Shown: one piece after another, positions 35,605 through 46,475 of the stretch | How positions within the stretch are numbered: position 1 is the stretch's first letter | Layout of the letters: each line of letters opens with the position of its first letter | NCBI GenBank assembly: GCA_905160935.1 | Contig: CAJHZI010000432.1 | Location: forward strand, 333,526 to 397,525 | DNA: 64,000 nucleotides | Reading direction: 5' to 3' | Origin: Enchytraeus crypticus | Lineage: Eukaryota > Annelida > Clitellata > Enchytraeida > Enchytraeidae | Position numbers and translations under genes: made by a program | Notes under the pieces: generated by a model | Databases searched by the model: none | What the model saw: only the letters and a program-made list of their open reading frames with translations | What the model was told of the DNA's origin: nothing

Positions 35605-35754
35605 GAAGTAGATCAACAGAGTTGTTGAATGATTTAATGCTTCAAAACTCTTCAAATAATAACACAAATATGGTTAACAAAGGGGAATTGTAAAACGTTA
35701 TACTACTAATATTGCACTACGCTTTCTATCAGCAGCAATATATTGAGAATCGGT

Positions 35755-35850
35755 AACTGCAATGCTTAGTATCTTAGACTAGTCACTAGTATTCATTGCT
35801 TAATGCTTAGTATCTTAGACTAGTCACTAGTATTCATTAGACTAGTCACT
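35755..35850. repeat. about 46-bp direct duplication
   Basis: AATGCTTAGTATCTTAGACT then AGTCACTAGTATTCATT occurs twice in tandem, with a third partial AGACTAGTCACT. Confidence 0.85.
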
Positions 35851-35939
35851 GCATTTATCATATAGTCAATCAATTAATATAAAGTAGCACAAAGAGCATT
35901 TTTAACTTAGCCTCATACGTGCTTTACGTCAGTGAATAG

Positions 35940-36097
35940 AAATCTCTCTCTCTCTTTCTCTTAGTGCACTGCCTACTGGCAGATCCATGGTACATAATGC
36001 CTCCACTCTTCTCTGTCTTCCGCCTTCCTCCCACATATCAGTGGGTCTTTAAATCATCTAACGTACCTAATCTCGGCCTGCCCCTGCCTCTTTTGAA
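35940..36097 (-). mobile_element. LINE-C 3' end with (CT)n
   Basis: CTCTCTTTCTCTTAGTGCAC then TGCCTACTGGCAGATCC: antisense terminus and ORF2 C terminus ending at CGGCCTGCCCCTGCCTC (encodes RGRGRP on minus). Confidence 0.8.
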
Positions 36098-36499
36098 TAG
36101 AAATACATAACTTATTGCTAGAACCGTAGTCAATGTGCGTATGGAACGATTAGCTGCCATTAATTATGAAACAGAAAAATTATTAAGAAACTAAAGACAA
36201 ATTTGAGTCTAAATTTACTGATCGCCATTCTTACCTCAGTTTTGACATGGGCTCAGTATCGCTGTAACTAGTGGTATCAAAAGGGTTAATGTGATTTAGC
36301 TGACCCGTGTGATATTCAATATCGGCACCTACGACTTGACCAGCCGCCTCACTTCACCACAGAGCCGTGAATGTTGTCACGTTGAAGTCAGAGTGTCAGG
36401 TTGCTGTTGGTCTGTCACATAGCTGCTGATGAACGGCATGTGGATTACAAACTTTAGTATGCCCAGACATCATCGTTGTTACATTTTGCTTTACTTTAT

Positions 36500-36607
36500 T
36501 CATCTTCATCCTCATCGTCATCGTCATCGTCATCATCATCGTCATCGTCATCGTCATCATCATCATCATCATCATCCTCATCATCATCATCATCATCATC
36601 ATCATTA
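36500..36607. repeat. (CATCGT)n / (CAT)n microsatellite
   Basis: ATCATCGTCATCGTCATC drifting to pure ATC. Open as His-rich (plus) or Met-rich (minus) artefacts. Confidence 0.93.
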
Positions 36608-36877
36608 TCAATTGCCGTAGATCTATATTTTTAGAAGTCAAAATATATATTTACGACAGTTAACTTATGATTTCAGTGATTGAAATCTCTAAAAGCGGAG
36701 TTTAGAAAAGCGTTGCGGTAAGCCAGGTGTTGTAACTAGAAGCATGTTTATTAGAAGTTCGGCGCTGAGTTACTGTTGGATTAACGATGTGTTTATGCAA
36801 CAGTATTCCTCGAGTTGGTCGGTCATTCCGAGGAGAGGTTGAGCAGATTGATGATGGATTAAGGAAGTCCCATGCTA

Positions 36878-37065
36878 CATCCTGAGGTGAATTGAGCCCT
36901 CGTGGGTTCGAATCCCAGCCGCGCTGATCTGAGAGTAAAGTCTCGGACATTCACTGGATTGGTTATACGGAAAATGTCTAAATTTCCTAACGGTTTAAAC
37001 ATGTGGTATTAAAAGTGATAGATATAAAAATAGTTGATCATTTCACTATAGTGCGTGTTGACTTT
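36878..37065 (+). mobile_element. SINE-A copy
   Basis: GTGGGTTCGAATCCCAGCCG (perfect B box), CGCTGATCTGAGAGTAAAGT, TTATACGGAAAATG, GTGGTATTAAAAGTGATAGA, CACTATAGTGCG. The hairpin arm in the tail is mutated (GATATAAAAATAGTTGATC). Confidence 0.88.
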
Positions 37066-37149
37066 TTTATATCAGGATATAGGTTATGAACTGAGTTATC
37101 TGGTTGACCCCACTGCTATTTAGATGTGGCAATAGTTGATTTTGTTTCA

Positions 37150-37385
37150 ATATTAATGGAACGCCTCGTGGTTAGAGAGCTTGCCTTTTGAAAGAGTGGT
37201 CGCGAATTCGAGACTGCGTAGCGACGTGGGTTTTTTCTTCCGATGGGCGAAAGAACCTAGTCGTGTACACTTGGTGGTGTCAGGCCGATGGATAGCCGAT
37301 CTTAATGTTCTATTTCCTATCTAGTCACCTCCTTATCGACACCGAATAGGGATAAACGGCAAGCTTAAAGGAAGTTTATTAATGC
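37150..37385 (+). mobile_element. SINE-G, tRNA-like head
   Basis: CCTCGTGGTTAGAGAGC (A-box-like) and GCGAATTCGAGACTGC (B-box-like) are spaced as in a tRNA, followed by a body (CGACGTGGGTTTTTTCTTCC ... TCCTTATCGACACCGAATAG). Single copy in the window, so the family is inferred from the Pol III signals only. Confidence 0.5.
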
Positions 37386-37639
37386 GACGGAGCAGCGATT
37401 TTGCCCCTTGGAATATTTTTGTTCTCGAACCTTCTCAGCCTCTTTGTAAAGTGATAGTTTAAAAATGGGTAACGGTTTTCTGTATCAAGCACTTTTGATT
37501 CTATTACGAAGAGGAACGGTAATATTTCAGCATAATCATTTATTAAAAGTAATATTTAGCTTTGTAGCATAAATACTGGGCCTATAGTTCAAAGTTAATT
37601 ACTTTATATGTTCAAAGGGTATTATGTATTATAATGTAA

Positions 37640-37775
37640 ATGATAAATTGTTAATGTCCTGCTCGATGGCCTAAGGGCTCCTTAGGAAACCACCAACTAT
37701 TATTCATTGTCAATTGTATTTTGATGTCTCATGTTGCTTAAAAATCAATCAATCAATCACAAATCAATCAAATAG
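37640..37775 (+). mobile_element. retroelement-like tail with (ATCA)n
   Basis: CTGCTCGATGGCCTAAGGGC then TCCTTAGGAAACCACC, ending TTGCTTAAAAATCAATCAAT. Looks like the 3' end of a SINE or LINE with an ATCA tail; no second copy in the window. Confidence 0.4.
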
Positions 37776-38110
37776 TTAAATTAGCAGTTTATATTGGACT
37801 TAATGACGCTCTAAGCTTGCTAAAGAGTAGGCCTACAATTTAGCCTGCTAATATAAAGATATAAATAATAATATTTTAAAGACTAAGCCAATATAAAGAA
37901 ACTATGGTTATATTATCCTAGTAAGGTTGTTTTTTTCCATTCAAGAGATAATCATTAAATAAGTGAGCAGTGTTGTAAAATCATAACAAGAATCACTTAT
38001 TAAAGTGTTTTAGCTGTCTCAGACAATATCGAGTACTATAAAACAAAATTTAATCGCAACGAGTGCGAAGTTGACATCTATTAAAAGATCTTAATGCTAC
38101 TTTAAGAAAT
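37776..38110. other. no gene seen
   Basis: AT-rich non-coding. Confidence 0.5.
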
Positions 38111-38114
38111 GCTC

Positions 38115-38330
38115 CGTAGAGAATGATGTAGGATAGGTTTTGGATGTGTTATGTAAGAAGGGATGTAGGATGTAGGATTGGATGTATAATGCAGCGTGGG
38201 ATGTAGGATAGGATATAGGAAGGGATGGGGTGTATAATTGGATGTAGGAAAATAATCTGATGTAGAATGGGATTTAGAATGGGATGTAGGATGGGATATA
38301 AAATGGATGTGGTATAGGATATTTACGAGT
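38115..38330. repeat. GGGATGTAGGAT-type minisatellite
   Basis: Degenerate 10-12-bp units of (G)GGATGTAGGAT and GGGATATAGGA. Confidence 0.88.
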
Positions 38331-38825
38331 AGGTATTTACGAATGGTTATAACTAATACACTAACACACAGGTCCATCTACCAGAAGATCTGGTAAATGA
38401 ACGAGGATATAGTGTATGTAGAGAAGTTACAGATCCGTCATTCAACAAATCAAAGCATCTGTCATTCTCAGCTTTACCTGACTAACATCGGAGAAATTAT
38501 GTTCATCCTTCGTAACCCATCCAACATTTCATTTATCTGGTGAATGTGTACAATTTTAGCGAATTTAAACTATGTAATACTTTTTGGAGTAAGACTCCTG
38601 CTAACAAATAAGTCAGGTTACCACGTACACATTAAAAACTTGTCATGCTGAAGGGATAGTAATTGAGTGTGAGTGGGATAGGGTCCCCGAAGCCCTCTTG
38701 AATTCTAAAGGGATATCTTATGATCATGCATAGGACTTTACAAGCATTTAAGTAGACCTAAATGTATATTGTACAACTAAAAATGTTTTGCGTGTATCTT
38801 TTCACAATCATATCTCTTTTTCTGT

Positions 38826-39165
38826 TTACTTACTGTATGTATTGTTTGGTATCTCTATATATTTATTGTTTGTAATCTTTGCACGTGTGTTGTTTGTTAT
38901 TTTTACACATGTATTGTTTGTAATCTTAACATATGTATTGCCTGTTATCTGGGCATGTGTATTATTTGTTGCCTTTACATATATGTATTGTTTACTACCT
39001 TTACCCATGTATTATGTGTTCTTACATACGTATTATTCGTCATCTTTATATATGTATTATTTGTTACCTTTATATATGTATTGTTTGCTATCTTTATATA
39101 TGTATTTTTCGTTATTTTTACATATGTATAGGCTATTGTTTGTTAGCTTTACATACGTTTTGTTA
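38826..39165. repeat. about 24-bp minisatellite TTTACATATGTATTGTTTGT
   Basis: About 13 degenerate units. Produces a Tyr/Val/Leu-rich artefact frame of 128 codons. Confidence 0.9.
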
Positions 39166-40439
39166 GTTAATTAACTTTCTGGTGCATGAATAATCCGTTG
39201 ATTTGTACAGAAAGATCACAGATCCGCTACTCTGACCAGAAAATCAGAAAACGGAAGCAGAAGTAAACTTGATCAAAGTGTAAGTGATTATTGTTGATAT
39301 CTATGCTGTGTTACCATTCAAACACTGTTAACACTTCTAAACATATGCAGCGGATATCAGAGAATATAATGACATACATATCCACATTTGAAAGGCACTT
39401 CCAGGAAGTTATTGTTGATAGACATTCGATGTAAAGAGTAGCAACCATGTTGAAAGACACGGCATATGTCTAGGATGAATGAATTTTTCAATTTACATTG
39501 ACATCTCTCCGCAGTAACACGCCTTTACCAGTTAGAAACAAGGCTGCTACTCATTATTGCTAAGAAATTGGTCTATCGAGTCATTAAGTTGAAGTGTTAA
39601 AATAGTGCCTGATATTTGATTGTTGTGCTTATTATTTTGTTCTTAATTTTGGTGTTTGATTCCCCTTTGAAAAAAATTCTTCTTACGTAATTACATAATA
39701 GAATGGTCACAGCGCATTAATTAAGGGGTATTTTCTTTTAACAAAGAAATCTGAGACTGATTACCAATGGATTCAGCGACAAATATCAAACCTCTAAACC
39801 AATGCGACACTGGCTTCATGCTGCTTTGTAACTAATTCTAAATATTAATTGTTGTTGTAACACGAGAGCTTAAATAATCCAATCTGTAAAGCGTGTTGAT
39901 GCAAGGTGAGTATTGCATTTGAACTCTGCCTCATTCATCACCAGTTGTCAATCTTAACGATAAAGCTGCATTTACAGCTTTATATAACTATCTGCAGGAT
40001 ATTTTTACTGTTTTAATGTCTATGGAGGAAATTTATATATTGCATGATATAAGAAGAATTAATCTATTAATTCTTTGGCACACAAGAAAACAATATACAT
40101 GTATAATTAATCATATTTAAATAATTAATAATATTAATTAATAATATTAATATTCGCAATAAACAGGTGTTTGCATTGCTCGACAGTGCTGTATAGCCTA
40201 CAGTAGCGCACTGTGCGCAGGTTAATGTACTGCGTAACAGTGTGCGTAGTGTAATTATAATTTATAATAATAAAGGTTTTAACGTTCATTTCTTCATACA
40301 AGGATATGATGTCAGGTACTTCAAATTTATTATGATAGTTAATATATCCTGACAGTTCTATATAGTACTTAATGCTGAGTACTAGGCCCCAATCAGCTAA
40401 TTTCGGCCCTGGGAATTTCTCATTTTGTTAAACAGTAAA
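39166..40439. other. no gene seen
   Basis: AT-rich non-coding. 39840-40030 and 40180-40260 are ordinary unique sequence. Confidence 0.5.
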
Positions 40440-40444
40440 ACCTC

Positions 40445-40585
40445 TAGCATAGTATCCGGTAGATTTGTTTTTCGATCGCGGATCAGTATGTGCGGGGTTC
40501 AAATCCTGGGTTCGCCCGTCACTGACATCGCTTTCGAGTGAGGAAACTGACGTTAACCTTAGCTTTACCAGCTTTTACAGATAAC
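40445..40585 (+). mobile_element. SINE-B copy
   Basis: GCGGGGTTCAAATCCTGGGT (B box), CGCCCGTCACTGACATCGCT and GAGGAAACTGACGTTAACC with TTAGCTTTACCAGC. Confidence 0.88.
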
Positions 40586-40984
40586 TAAATTTATCTGCTA
40601 TTGACAAGTTTTCACAAGATGATATGCACTGCACAATACTGCCGTAAAAGCTTAAGTATTTATGATGCCTGCTTGAGCCGGTCTAGTTCTAAGTATTTAT
40701 TCTTTGAGCACCTGAAGCTGACGTTAAGCACTCATATATTATCTGTCACTGCTACAGTAGCAATGTTAAAAATTCCTATCGTTTTATAGCTTAATATTTA
40801 CTAATAAAAGAATAAAGAATCGTTTTACTGTAATACATTTAGTTACAATCGCTTCAGATATTTATTCATTGGTTGGTCGGCAGAGGTCACTGCTGGATCA
40901 ATCATTAGCACTCTGCAGCGGTCAGTCTAACGTCCCTTCACTCAACTCTCTCTCAACACACAACACTTCAAACACACTAACCCT
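40586..40984. other. no gene seen
   Basis: Unique sequence without recognised features. The short frame at 40601-40789 has no domain. Confidence 0.45.
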
Positions 40985-40987
40985 CTA

Positions 40988-41425
40988 GGGTGGTATTTCA
41001 CGTGTGTGTATGGTGGTATTTCACATGTGTATCTGGTGGCATTTCACATGTGTGTATGGTGGTATTTCACATGTGTGTATGGTGGCATTTCACATGTGTA
41101 AATGGTGGTATTTCACATGTGTGAATGGTGGCATTTCACATGTGTGTATGGTGGTATTTCACATGCGTGTATGGTGGCATTTCACATTTGTGACTGGTGG
41201 TATTTCACATGTGTGAATAGTGGCATTTCACATGGGTGAATAGTGGCATTTCACATGTGTGTCTGGTGATATTTCACATGTGTGTCTCGTGGTATTTCAC
41301 ATGTGTGACTGGTGGTATTTCACATGTGAGCATGGTGGTATTTCACATGTGGGGATAGTGGTATTTCACATGAGTGTATGGAGGCACTTAAAACGTGTAG
41401 ATAGTGATATTTCACATATTTCACA
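40988..41425. repeat. 23-bp minisatellite GGTGGTATTTCACATGTGTG
   Basis: About 18 units of GGTGGTATTTCACATGTGTG plus TAT. Because 23 is not a multiple of 3, a stop-free reading cycles through three peptides and looks protein-like (FHMC / YFTC / ISHV), but it is an artefact. Confidence 0.94.
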
Positions 41426-42120
41426 TCTATGCTGCCATAGGGCAGCAGCATGTTTAGTGTTATATCTGATAGACAGCAGGTCAGTTTAGTCAACATTGAT
41501 CTCGTGTCGAACTAGAAACCATACACAGGCCAAATACAGAACGTGAAATGGGAGATAAAGGACCCGAAGGCACTGGCATGTGCATGACTTGTATACATTT
41601 TAGCAAATTTTAAATTATTTGTAAACGTTATAAACTTACAACATGATTTTATCATTTACTACATTTAGAAATAGTTATATAGATAGATAGATATTTTATT
41701 TTCACGATACAGGTTACAGGTAAACTAGCTATCTATCGATATAACAGTAGTATGTTTCAACACCACGGTTGTATTTCAATATCAATTCTGCATATTATAT
41801 GTAGAAGAATACACAAATATTCAGTATCCAAGACACATTATAAACGCTATGATTAATCAAAATTTACTAAGCTTCTTAAAATCTGCTTTCTTCTTTTTTG
41901 CTGTACGTGGCAGTGCAACGTCGATATTTCATCTCAACGGGTTGAACTTAGAATACATTGCAAATTAATTAAGAGAGCAACAGTCAGCGACAATTCTGTA
42001 TTTATAAAACTACCTTAATTATGTCTGAAACTCTGAATGTGACATACTATCCAAATCACCAATTAACTGCAATTTATACATTCAGACACTGAGTTTGCAG
42101 TACTAGCTCTTACTGTTACA
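41426..42120. other. no gene seen
   Basis: AT-rich non-coding. Confidence 0.5.
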
Positions 42121-42205
42121 TTAATCTTTTTGACGGTAGCTCGAGTGTGTCGAGCCGTCTTGAAGAGAAGCCTAGTGCTTCTGAACCTTGACGTTAAAAA
42201 CAATA
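42121..42205 (+). repeat. repeat family H, copy 2
   Basis: TAATCTTTTTGACGGTAGCT, CGAGTGTGTCGAGCCGTCTT, GAAGAGAAGCC, ending GAACCTTGACGTTAAAAACA. Inverted relative to 24863-24955. Confidence 0.7.
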
Positions 42206-42461
42206 AACCATATCTACTACAATTTATCATCTACTACCTAATGGATATATTTAATAATTATATCTGCTCGAGTGGCGACATATTTAATTTTGATCTTAAA
42301 CAGCCATCAATGTTCTGCTTGACACAGCTACAACCTCATATCATCCTGGGATGACAAAAAGGGCACACAACTCTCATACAAAACACACGATGTCACAAGC
42401 CTACACACGTGGCTATAACATCAACTTAAATAACAAATAATAATCAAGTAACTCTGCACTG

Positions 42462-42598
42462 ATTTTCTGGATTTTGAATTTTGCACCGTTTTTTGGACCT
42501 TCTTTTGTTCGCCAGATTGATTTTTACTCAATAGTCCTCGATGCCGTCACTGATGATTGTAGCACTCTAACTGTTGTTATTATTATTATTATTCCTCG
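42462..42598 (+). mobile_element. LINE-E tail, copy with (ATT)n
   Basis: GCACCGTTTTTTGGACCTTC, TGATTGTAGCACTCTAACTG, then TTGTTATTATTATTATT. Confidence 0.75.
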
Positions 42599-42725
42599 GA
42601 CCGAACTCCCGGATTTTGGATCGCACCGTTTTTGGACCCCACACTCTGCTCATCGGATTGATTTGGTACCACAGTGCTCAATGTTGTCACTGACGACAGT
42701 AGCACTCTAATTCTGTGGTTGTTCA
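42599..42725 (+). mobile_element. LINE-E tail, copy abutting the crotonase gene
   Basis: ATCGCACCGTTTTTGGACCC, CTGCTCATCGGATTGATTTG, and terminus CGACAGTAGCACTCTAATTC. It lies just past the stop codon of the minus-strand gene, so that gene's 3' UTR is probably made of this repeat in antisense. Confidence 0.78.
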
Positions 42726-42730
42726 ACAAT

Positions 42731-45245
42731 TCAGAGTTTAGATTTAGGATCGTCCATATTAGACCAGACAGCATCAATGCCACTGTCTCGCTCTTCCACA
42801 GCTTTCTTGAACCCCACCTCGTGCGCTCTCTGCTGAAAAGCAACTCCCTCTGGTGAATGTCTCGTCATGCCATCAAATACAGTCGCCAGGCGCTGTGTAG
42901 AGGCAAGGCCCATCTGTTCAACCACTTGATTGATGACCTGCAGTGCATTGTAAATTAATGAATCAATCAATAATCATTTGACTGGAACCAGTGGCGATGT
43001 CAATAAGGTACTCGACCGCGGATCAGTTTGTGTGGGGTTCAAATCCTGGGCTCGCCCGTCACTGGGCTCGCCCGTCACTGACATCACTTTCGAGTGAGGA
43101 AACTGACATTAACATTAGCTATTTAGCTTTTATATCAATAATTAATACAGAATCAGTGATGGATTAGTCTATCAATAACTTCTTCGTTTAATCATTATAG
43201 AGACATTACGAAATTATATTAGGCTAATTTAGTGTTTAAAATAAAATAACAAATTGATTTACACATTTTTAAAGGTCTATACAGTTACTTTTGTCTTTTA
43301 TCATCATACCTAGTAATGAGAATTCTAAAGCACCACTTTGAAACACTTCATACTTCATTGAAGCCTATAGCTTTTAAAGTTTGAACCTTGGGTTAGTCTT
43401 AATTTCTTCTTTCCTTAGAAACATAATGAAAGCGTGACTGGGATTCGAACTGGGTTCGAATCCCAGTCGAACTCTGTTCAATTCACCTGAATTGTGAGTT
43501 ATCTGTCATTTAACATTTCATTACGTTACCCCTACGCTATTAAGACATACCTGCTTCTGAAAGAAGAGCTGATTGGTGGGAACGTTAACCATTCGCTGGA
43601 TGAACTCATCCACGGTTTTATCCAAGTCCTTATCCGGCACCGCCTGACCAATCAAACCAATCTCTGCTGCCTTTGCCCCGGACAATATCTCTCCAGTAAA
43701 CAGAATCCTCTTGGCTCTCTCTGCCCCTACTCTATAGGCCCACATGGCCGTTGTTGGGCAGCCCCAGACTCTCGACGGGGGATAACCGATTCTTGCATCG
43801 TCTGACGCAAACGTTACATCACAACACAACGCCATGTCACTTCCGCCTCCGATCGCGACACCGCGGATCTTGCAAACGACTGGTTTCTGGCTGTGAAACA
43901 ATGACATCCAAGCTTTGTTGCAGCGAGACATGTATTTGAAGTCGACGTACGGGTCCCAAGGCATCGCCTGACTCATGAACGCCATTTTTGATTTAGTTTC
44001 GGAAGCCTTTGGATCGTATTTTCTATCGCCGCGTTCCCCCTCAGAAAACATCTTTAAGTCGTAACCCGAGCAGAAAACTTTAGTTCCGGAGAGCAGAATG
44101 ATCTGAAATAATATAAAATAGGACAGTATTTAATAAACAACAACAGCAATCATTACAGAGGTCTTAGCGGAAAAATAGCACTAAATATCAATTTCTTGGC
44201 GCAATAATTGCAATCCAAAATGAGGTCATGATTCAATCATCATAAATGAAAAAAATTACAATTTCTAAATATGACTAAAAATGTTAAAGCTAAGTTCAAC
44301 ATCTATTTTGATATCTCAGCAACTCTGTCAAGTTTTAATGGATGTCCATGAGATCACGATTGTTTAATTCCCTGAAGATCAAAGAGTAAAATATGGAAGA
44401 ATTTTACATGACAGGTAATATATAAGATTGCCCACGAAATGCCCAACGGTATAAACATAAGGCTTGAAAAGTGATACATATGGATGATCATTTCACTATC
44501 ACTATAATGAGTTTTTGGTTTATTATGAAGCATATGCTTAAGTTAAAAATTAAAGTTAAATACATCCTACTGCGAATATCGGCTGTGATGATATCTATCA
44601 CTTTTAATGTCACAAGTTTAACCCTTAGGGAGTTCAGCCAGTACTCCAAGACTCCAAGTTATCAGTTCTATGAATGCCCTGAGACTTTACTCTCTGATCA
44701 GCTCCACCGGGAATTGATTCCAGAACTCCAGGAACAGCCATTTTTAAATGTCGTGACGTTACCTAGAGCAATTATATACTGAACTATTTAAACAGTCCAA
44801 AACTTAACTTAACATAATTATACTGGTTCAAGAAGTCGTGAAGACTTGTAACACCAGTCAGTCGTAATTTCAAACCTCAAAGCGTATTTAACTGATCTCA
44901 ATAAAGCATGACACCTACCTTTACAGATTCATCCAGATTAGCGGCTTCAACTGCTCTTTCCAGTTCAAATGGCATGTATAGATCAATGGCATTATACCGC
45001 TCAGGTCTGTTCAGGGTAATATGTGCAACCCTACCCTTCACATCGTACAGAATACTATTGTATTCAGATGATGATGATGCCATGCCTGCATAAACAGGAT
45101 TCTTTGAGCTTGCACCAATTGCTGTCAGGCAAATTGATCGTGAGATCGGAAGTATTGTGTTAGAAGATCGGAAGCTCTTCAGTCCGGCAGAACTAATTTT
45201 AAGAGAAGAGATAAGAGATCGTAACATTTTAGCAAATGTAAACAC
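42731..45245 (-). CDS. mitochondrial crotonase-family protein (enoyl-CoA hydratase/isomerase-like)
   Basis: Three exons joined by eye, all phase 0: 45245-44919, 44102-43551 and 42937-42731, giving 361 residues. Splice sites: donor GTAGGT, acceptor TTTCAG, donor GTATGT, acceptor CTGCAG. Seen: an Arg/Ser/Lys-rich N terminus (about 1-55) suited to mitochondrial import; a crotonase fold starting about 62 (AHITLNRPERYNAID); first oxyanion-hole segment SGTKVFCSGYDLK at 114-126; second at 190-203 (GVAIGGGSDMALCC); IGYPPSRVWG at 214-223; a C-terminal helical tail. Known: the family binds acyl-CoA thioesters and stabilises an enolate. Odd: the two catalytic Glu of classical enoyl-CoA hydratase are not at their places; Asp198 stands at the first and the second site reads PPSR. 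So reaction and substrate are uncertain. Introns carry SINE-A and SINE-B copies. Confidence 0.87.
42985..43135 (+). mobile_element. SINE-B in crotonase intron 2
   Basis: CAGTGGCGATGTCAATAAGG, GGGTTCAAATCCTGGGCTC (B box), a small internal duplication of GGGCTCGCCCGTCACTG, and tail GAGGAAACTGACATTAAC. Confidence 0.85.
43430..43548 (-). mobile_element. SINE-A head fragment in crotonase intron 2
   Basis: GGGTTCGAATCCCAGTCGAA (palindrome with the preceding GGGATTCGAACTGGG), then TTCAATTCACCTGAATTGTG, TGTCATTTAACATTTCATTA. It ends right at the donor site of exon 2 (43550). Confidence 0.75.
44430..44780. mobile_element. two SINE-A fragments, tail to tail, in crotonase intron 1
   Basis: Plus-oriented tail at 44430-44512 (GCCCAACGGTATAAACAT ... 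TGATCATTTCACTATC). A minus-oriented copy follows at 44585-44775 (GATATCTATCACTTTTAATG ... GTGACGTTACCTAGAGCAAT). A matched inverted pair that could fold in the pre-mRNA. Confidence 0.75.
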
Positions 45246-45708
45246 ACTTCGCTCGATCAGATGGTAAATAGGTCAGGTCAAGCGCTGTAAGTAGGTCGGC
45301 CAAAGTTCGTAAACTGGGCGACTACAGAAAGATCTTTATTAAAAGTAGACTATAAGCAGATCTTTAATGAAGATCAGCCTATAGTTTCTAAAGTTTTCGA
45401 TCTGTTTTGCTCTACATAGCCTAATTTCTATGAGATTTTTATCTTTTTATTATTTTTTGTCCAAATTCCAATCAATTAATTAAGTAATCAATCTTTCATT
45501 CAATTAATCAATCAACTAGTCAACCAATCAATCAATAATAATTTAACTGCAGATTCCTCCCCATAAGGCAATATCAAGGACATTGATTGATAATGAGTTT
45601 CTTCTTCATAGGACAATATAAGAACTGAAATTTTTTATACTTCGTATAAATATTAGTATTATATATTATTTATATTTAGTTTATGATAAATAATTATGTT
45701 AACTTGTT
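45246..45708. other. 5' flank of crotonase gene, no gene seen; TCAA tract
   Basis: AT-rich. (ATCAATCA)n at about 45465-45545. Promoter of the minus-strand gene presumably starts at 45246; no core motif picked. Confidence 0.5.
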
Positions 45709-45726
45709 AAATCTACTAGAGATGGG

Positions 45727-45922
45727 AATCGAACCGAACCCGAACCGAACCCTAAAATCTAGAATTTTGACCGAACCGAACTCGAACCCAGACTCTGACC
45801 GAACCCGAACCGAACCCGAACCCAGACTCTGGCCGAACCGAACCGAACCCGAACCCAGACTCTGGCCGAACCGAACCCGAACCCAGAACCCGAACCCAGA
45901 CTTCGTCCAAACCGAACTGAAC
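45727..45922. repeat. left subterminal (CCGAAC/CCCGAAC) array of hAT-2
   Basis: ACCGAACCCGAACCGAACCC units with inserted CAGACTCTGGC spacers. Stop-free on both strands as Arg/Glu/Pro/Thr/Asn repeats; not a protein. Confidence 0.88.
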
Positions 45923-46084
45923 CAAACTCTTGGAGTTCCTCTCTTCTTCACCAGCCTGACATTAAATAAAGATAGTAAGAACAATACAAATATATATTAG
46001 TTTTTGCATTTACATGTCTTACAGTATCTAACAGCATATATGCAGGTAAGGCTGGTTCCGACACAAATTTTAAAATGGTAGCGG

Positions 46085-46215
46085 TACAAAGGAATAGTAG
46101 CGGGAAGCGAGATGGGCCTAGAGAAGATAATGGATAGTCTGAATGATACGGCATTGAAATATGGAATGAAGATAAACATTAAAGAGACAAAAGTGATGAG
46201 AGTATCCCATAATAA
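46085..46215 (+). pseudogene. LINE reverse transcriptase palm fragment
   Basis: The plus strand reads GLEKIMDSLNDTALKYGMKI then NIKETKVMRVS, matching the segment just after the catalytic YADD in non-LTR reverse transcriptases (A..YG(L/M)KIN..KTK.M). Isolated scrap with no upstream domain. Probably from the LINE-C lineage, but that link is not shown. Confidence 0.7.
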
Positions 46216-46351
46216 TCTGAAAATGCTTGACTCAATCCAGGTGGATTTGTTCTTGTTAAATTCAAATTATGAATTTTTTTTATAATTTTAGTGTGCTATC
46301 TTAATATTTTTGCAGCCAGATTTACAAATAATTATATATGACATTCTATTT

Positions 46352-46475
46352 GTTAGCCATTCACTGGACTGGCTAACGGAAAATGGACACAATTGCCTAA
46401 CGGATTTAACATGTGGTATTAAAAGTGATAGATATCAACGTATTTGATCATTTCACTATAATGTGTGTTATTATT
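46352..46475 (+). mobile_element. SINE-A tail fragment inside hAT-2
   Basis: CATTCACTGGACTGGCTAAC, CTAACGGATTTAACATGTGG, TATTAAAAGTGATAGATATC, TTCACTATAATGTGTGTTAT then an ATT tail. Confidence 0.82.

Noticed and set aside
35106..35693. 195-codon Leu/Ser-rich frame and Arg/Glu-rich frames opposite it
   Set aside because: Polypyrimidine tract translated; composition is set by CT repeats.
36702..36950. 82-codon minus-strand frame containing GWDSNPRGLNSP
   Set aside because: That peptide is the translation of the tRNA-derived B-box region of SINE-A; a repeat-derived frame.
45683..46000. Glu/Pro/Arg/Asn repeat protein, or interstitial telomere-like array (GAACCC)
   Set aside because: The units are irregular, sit symmetrically just inside both ends of hAT-2 and include spacers; better explained as subterminal transposon repeats.
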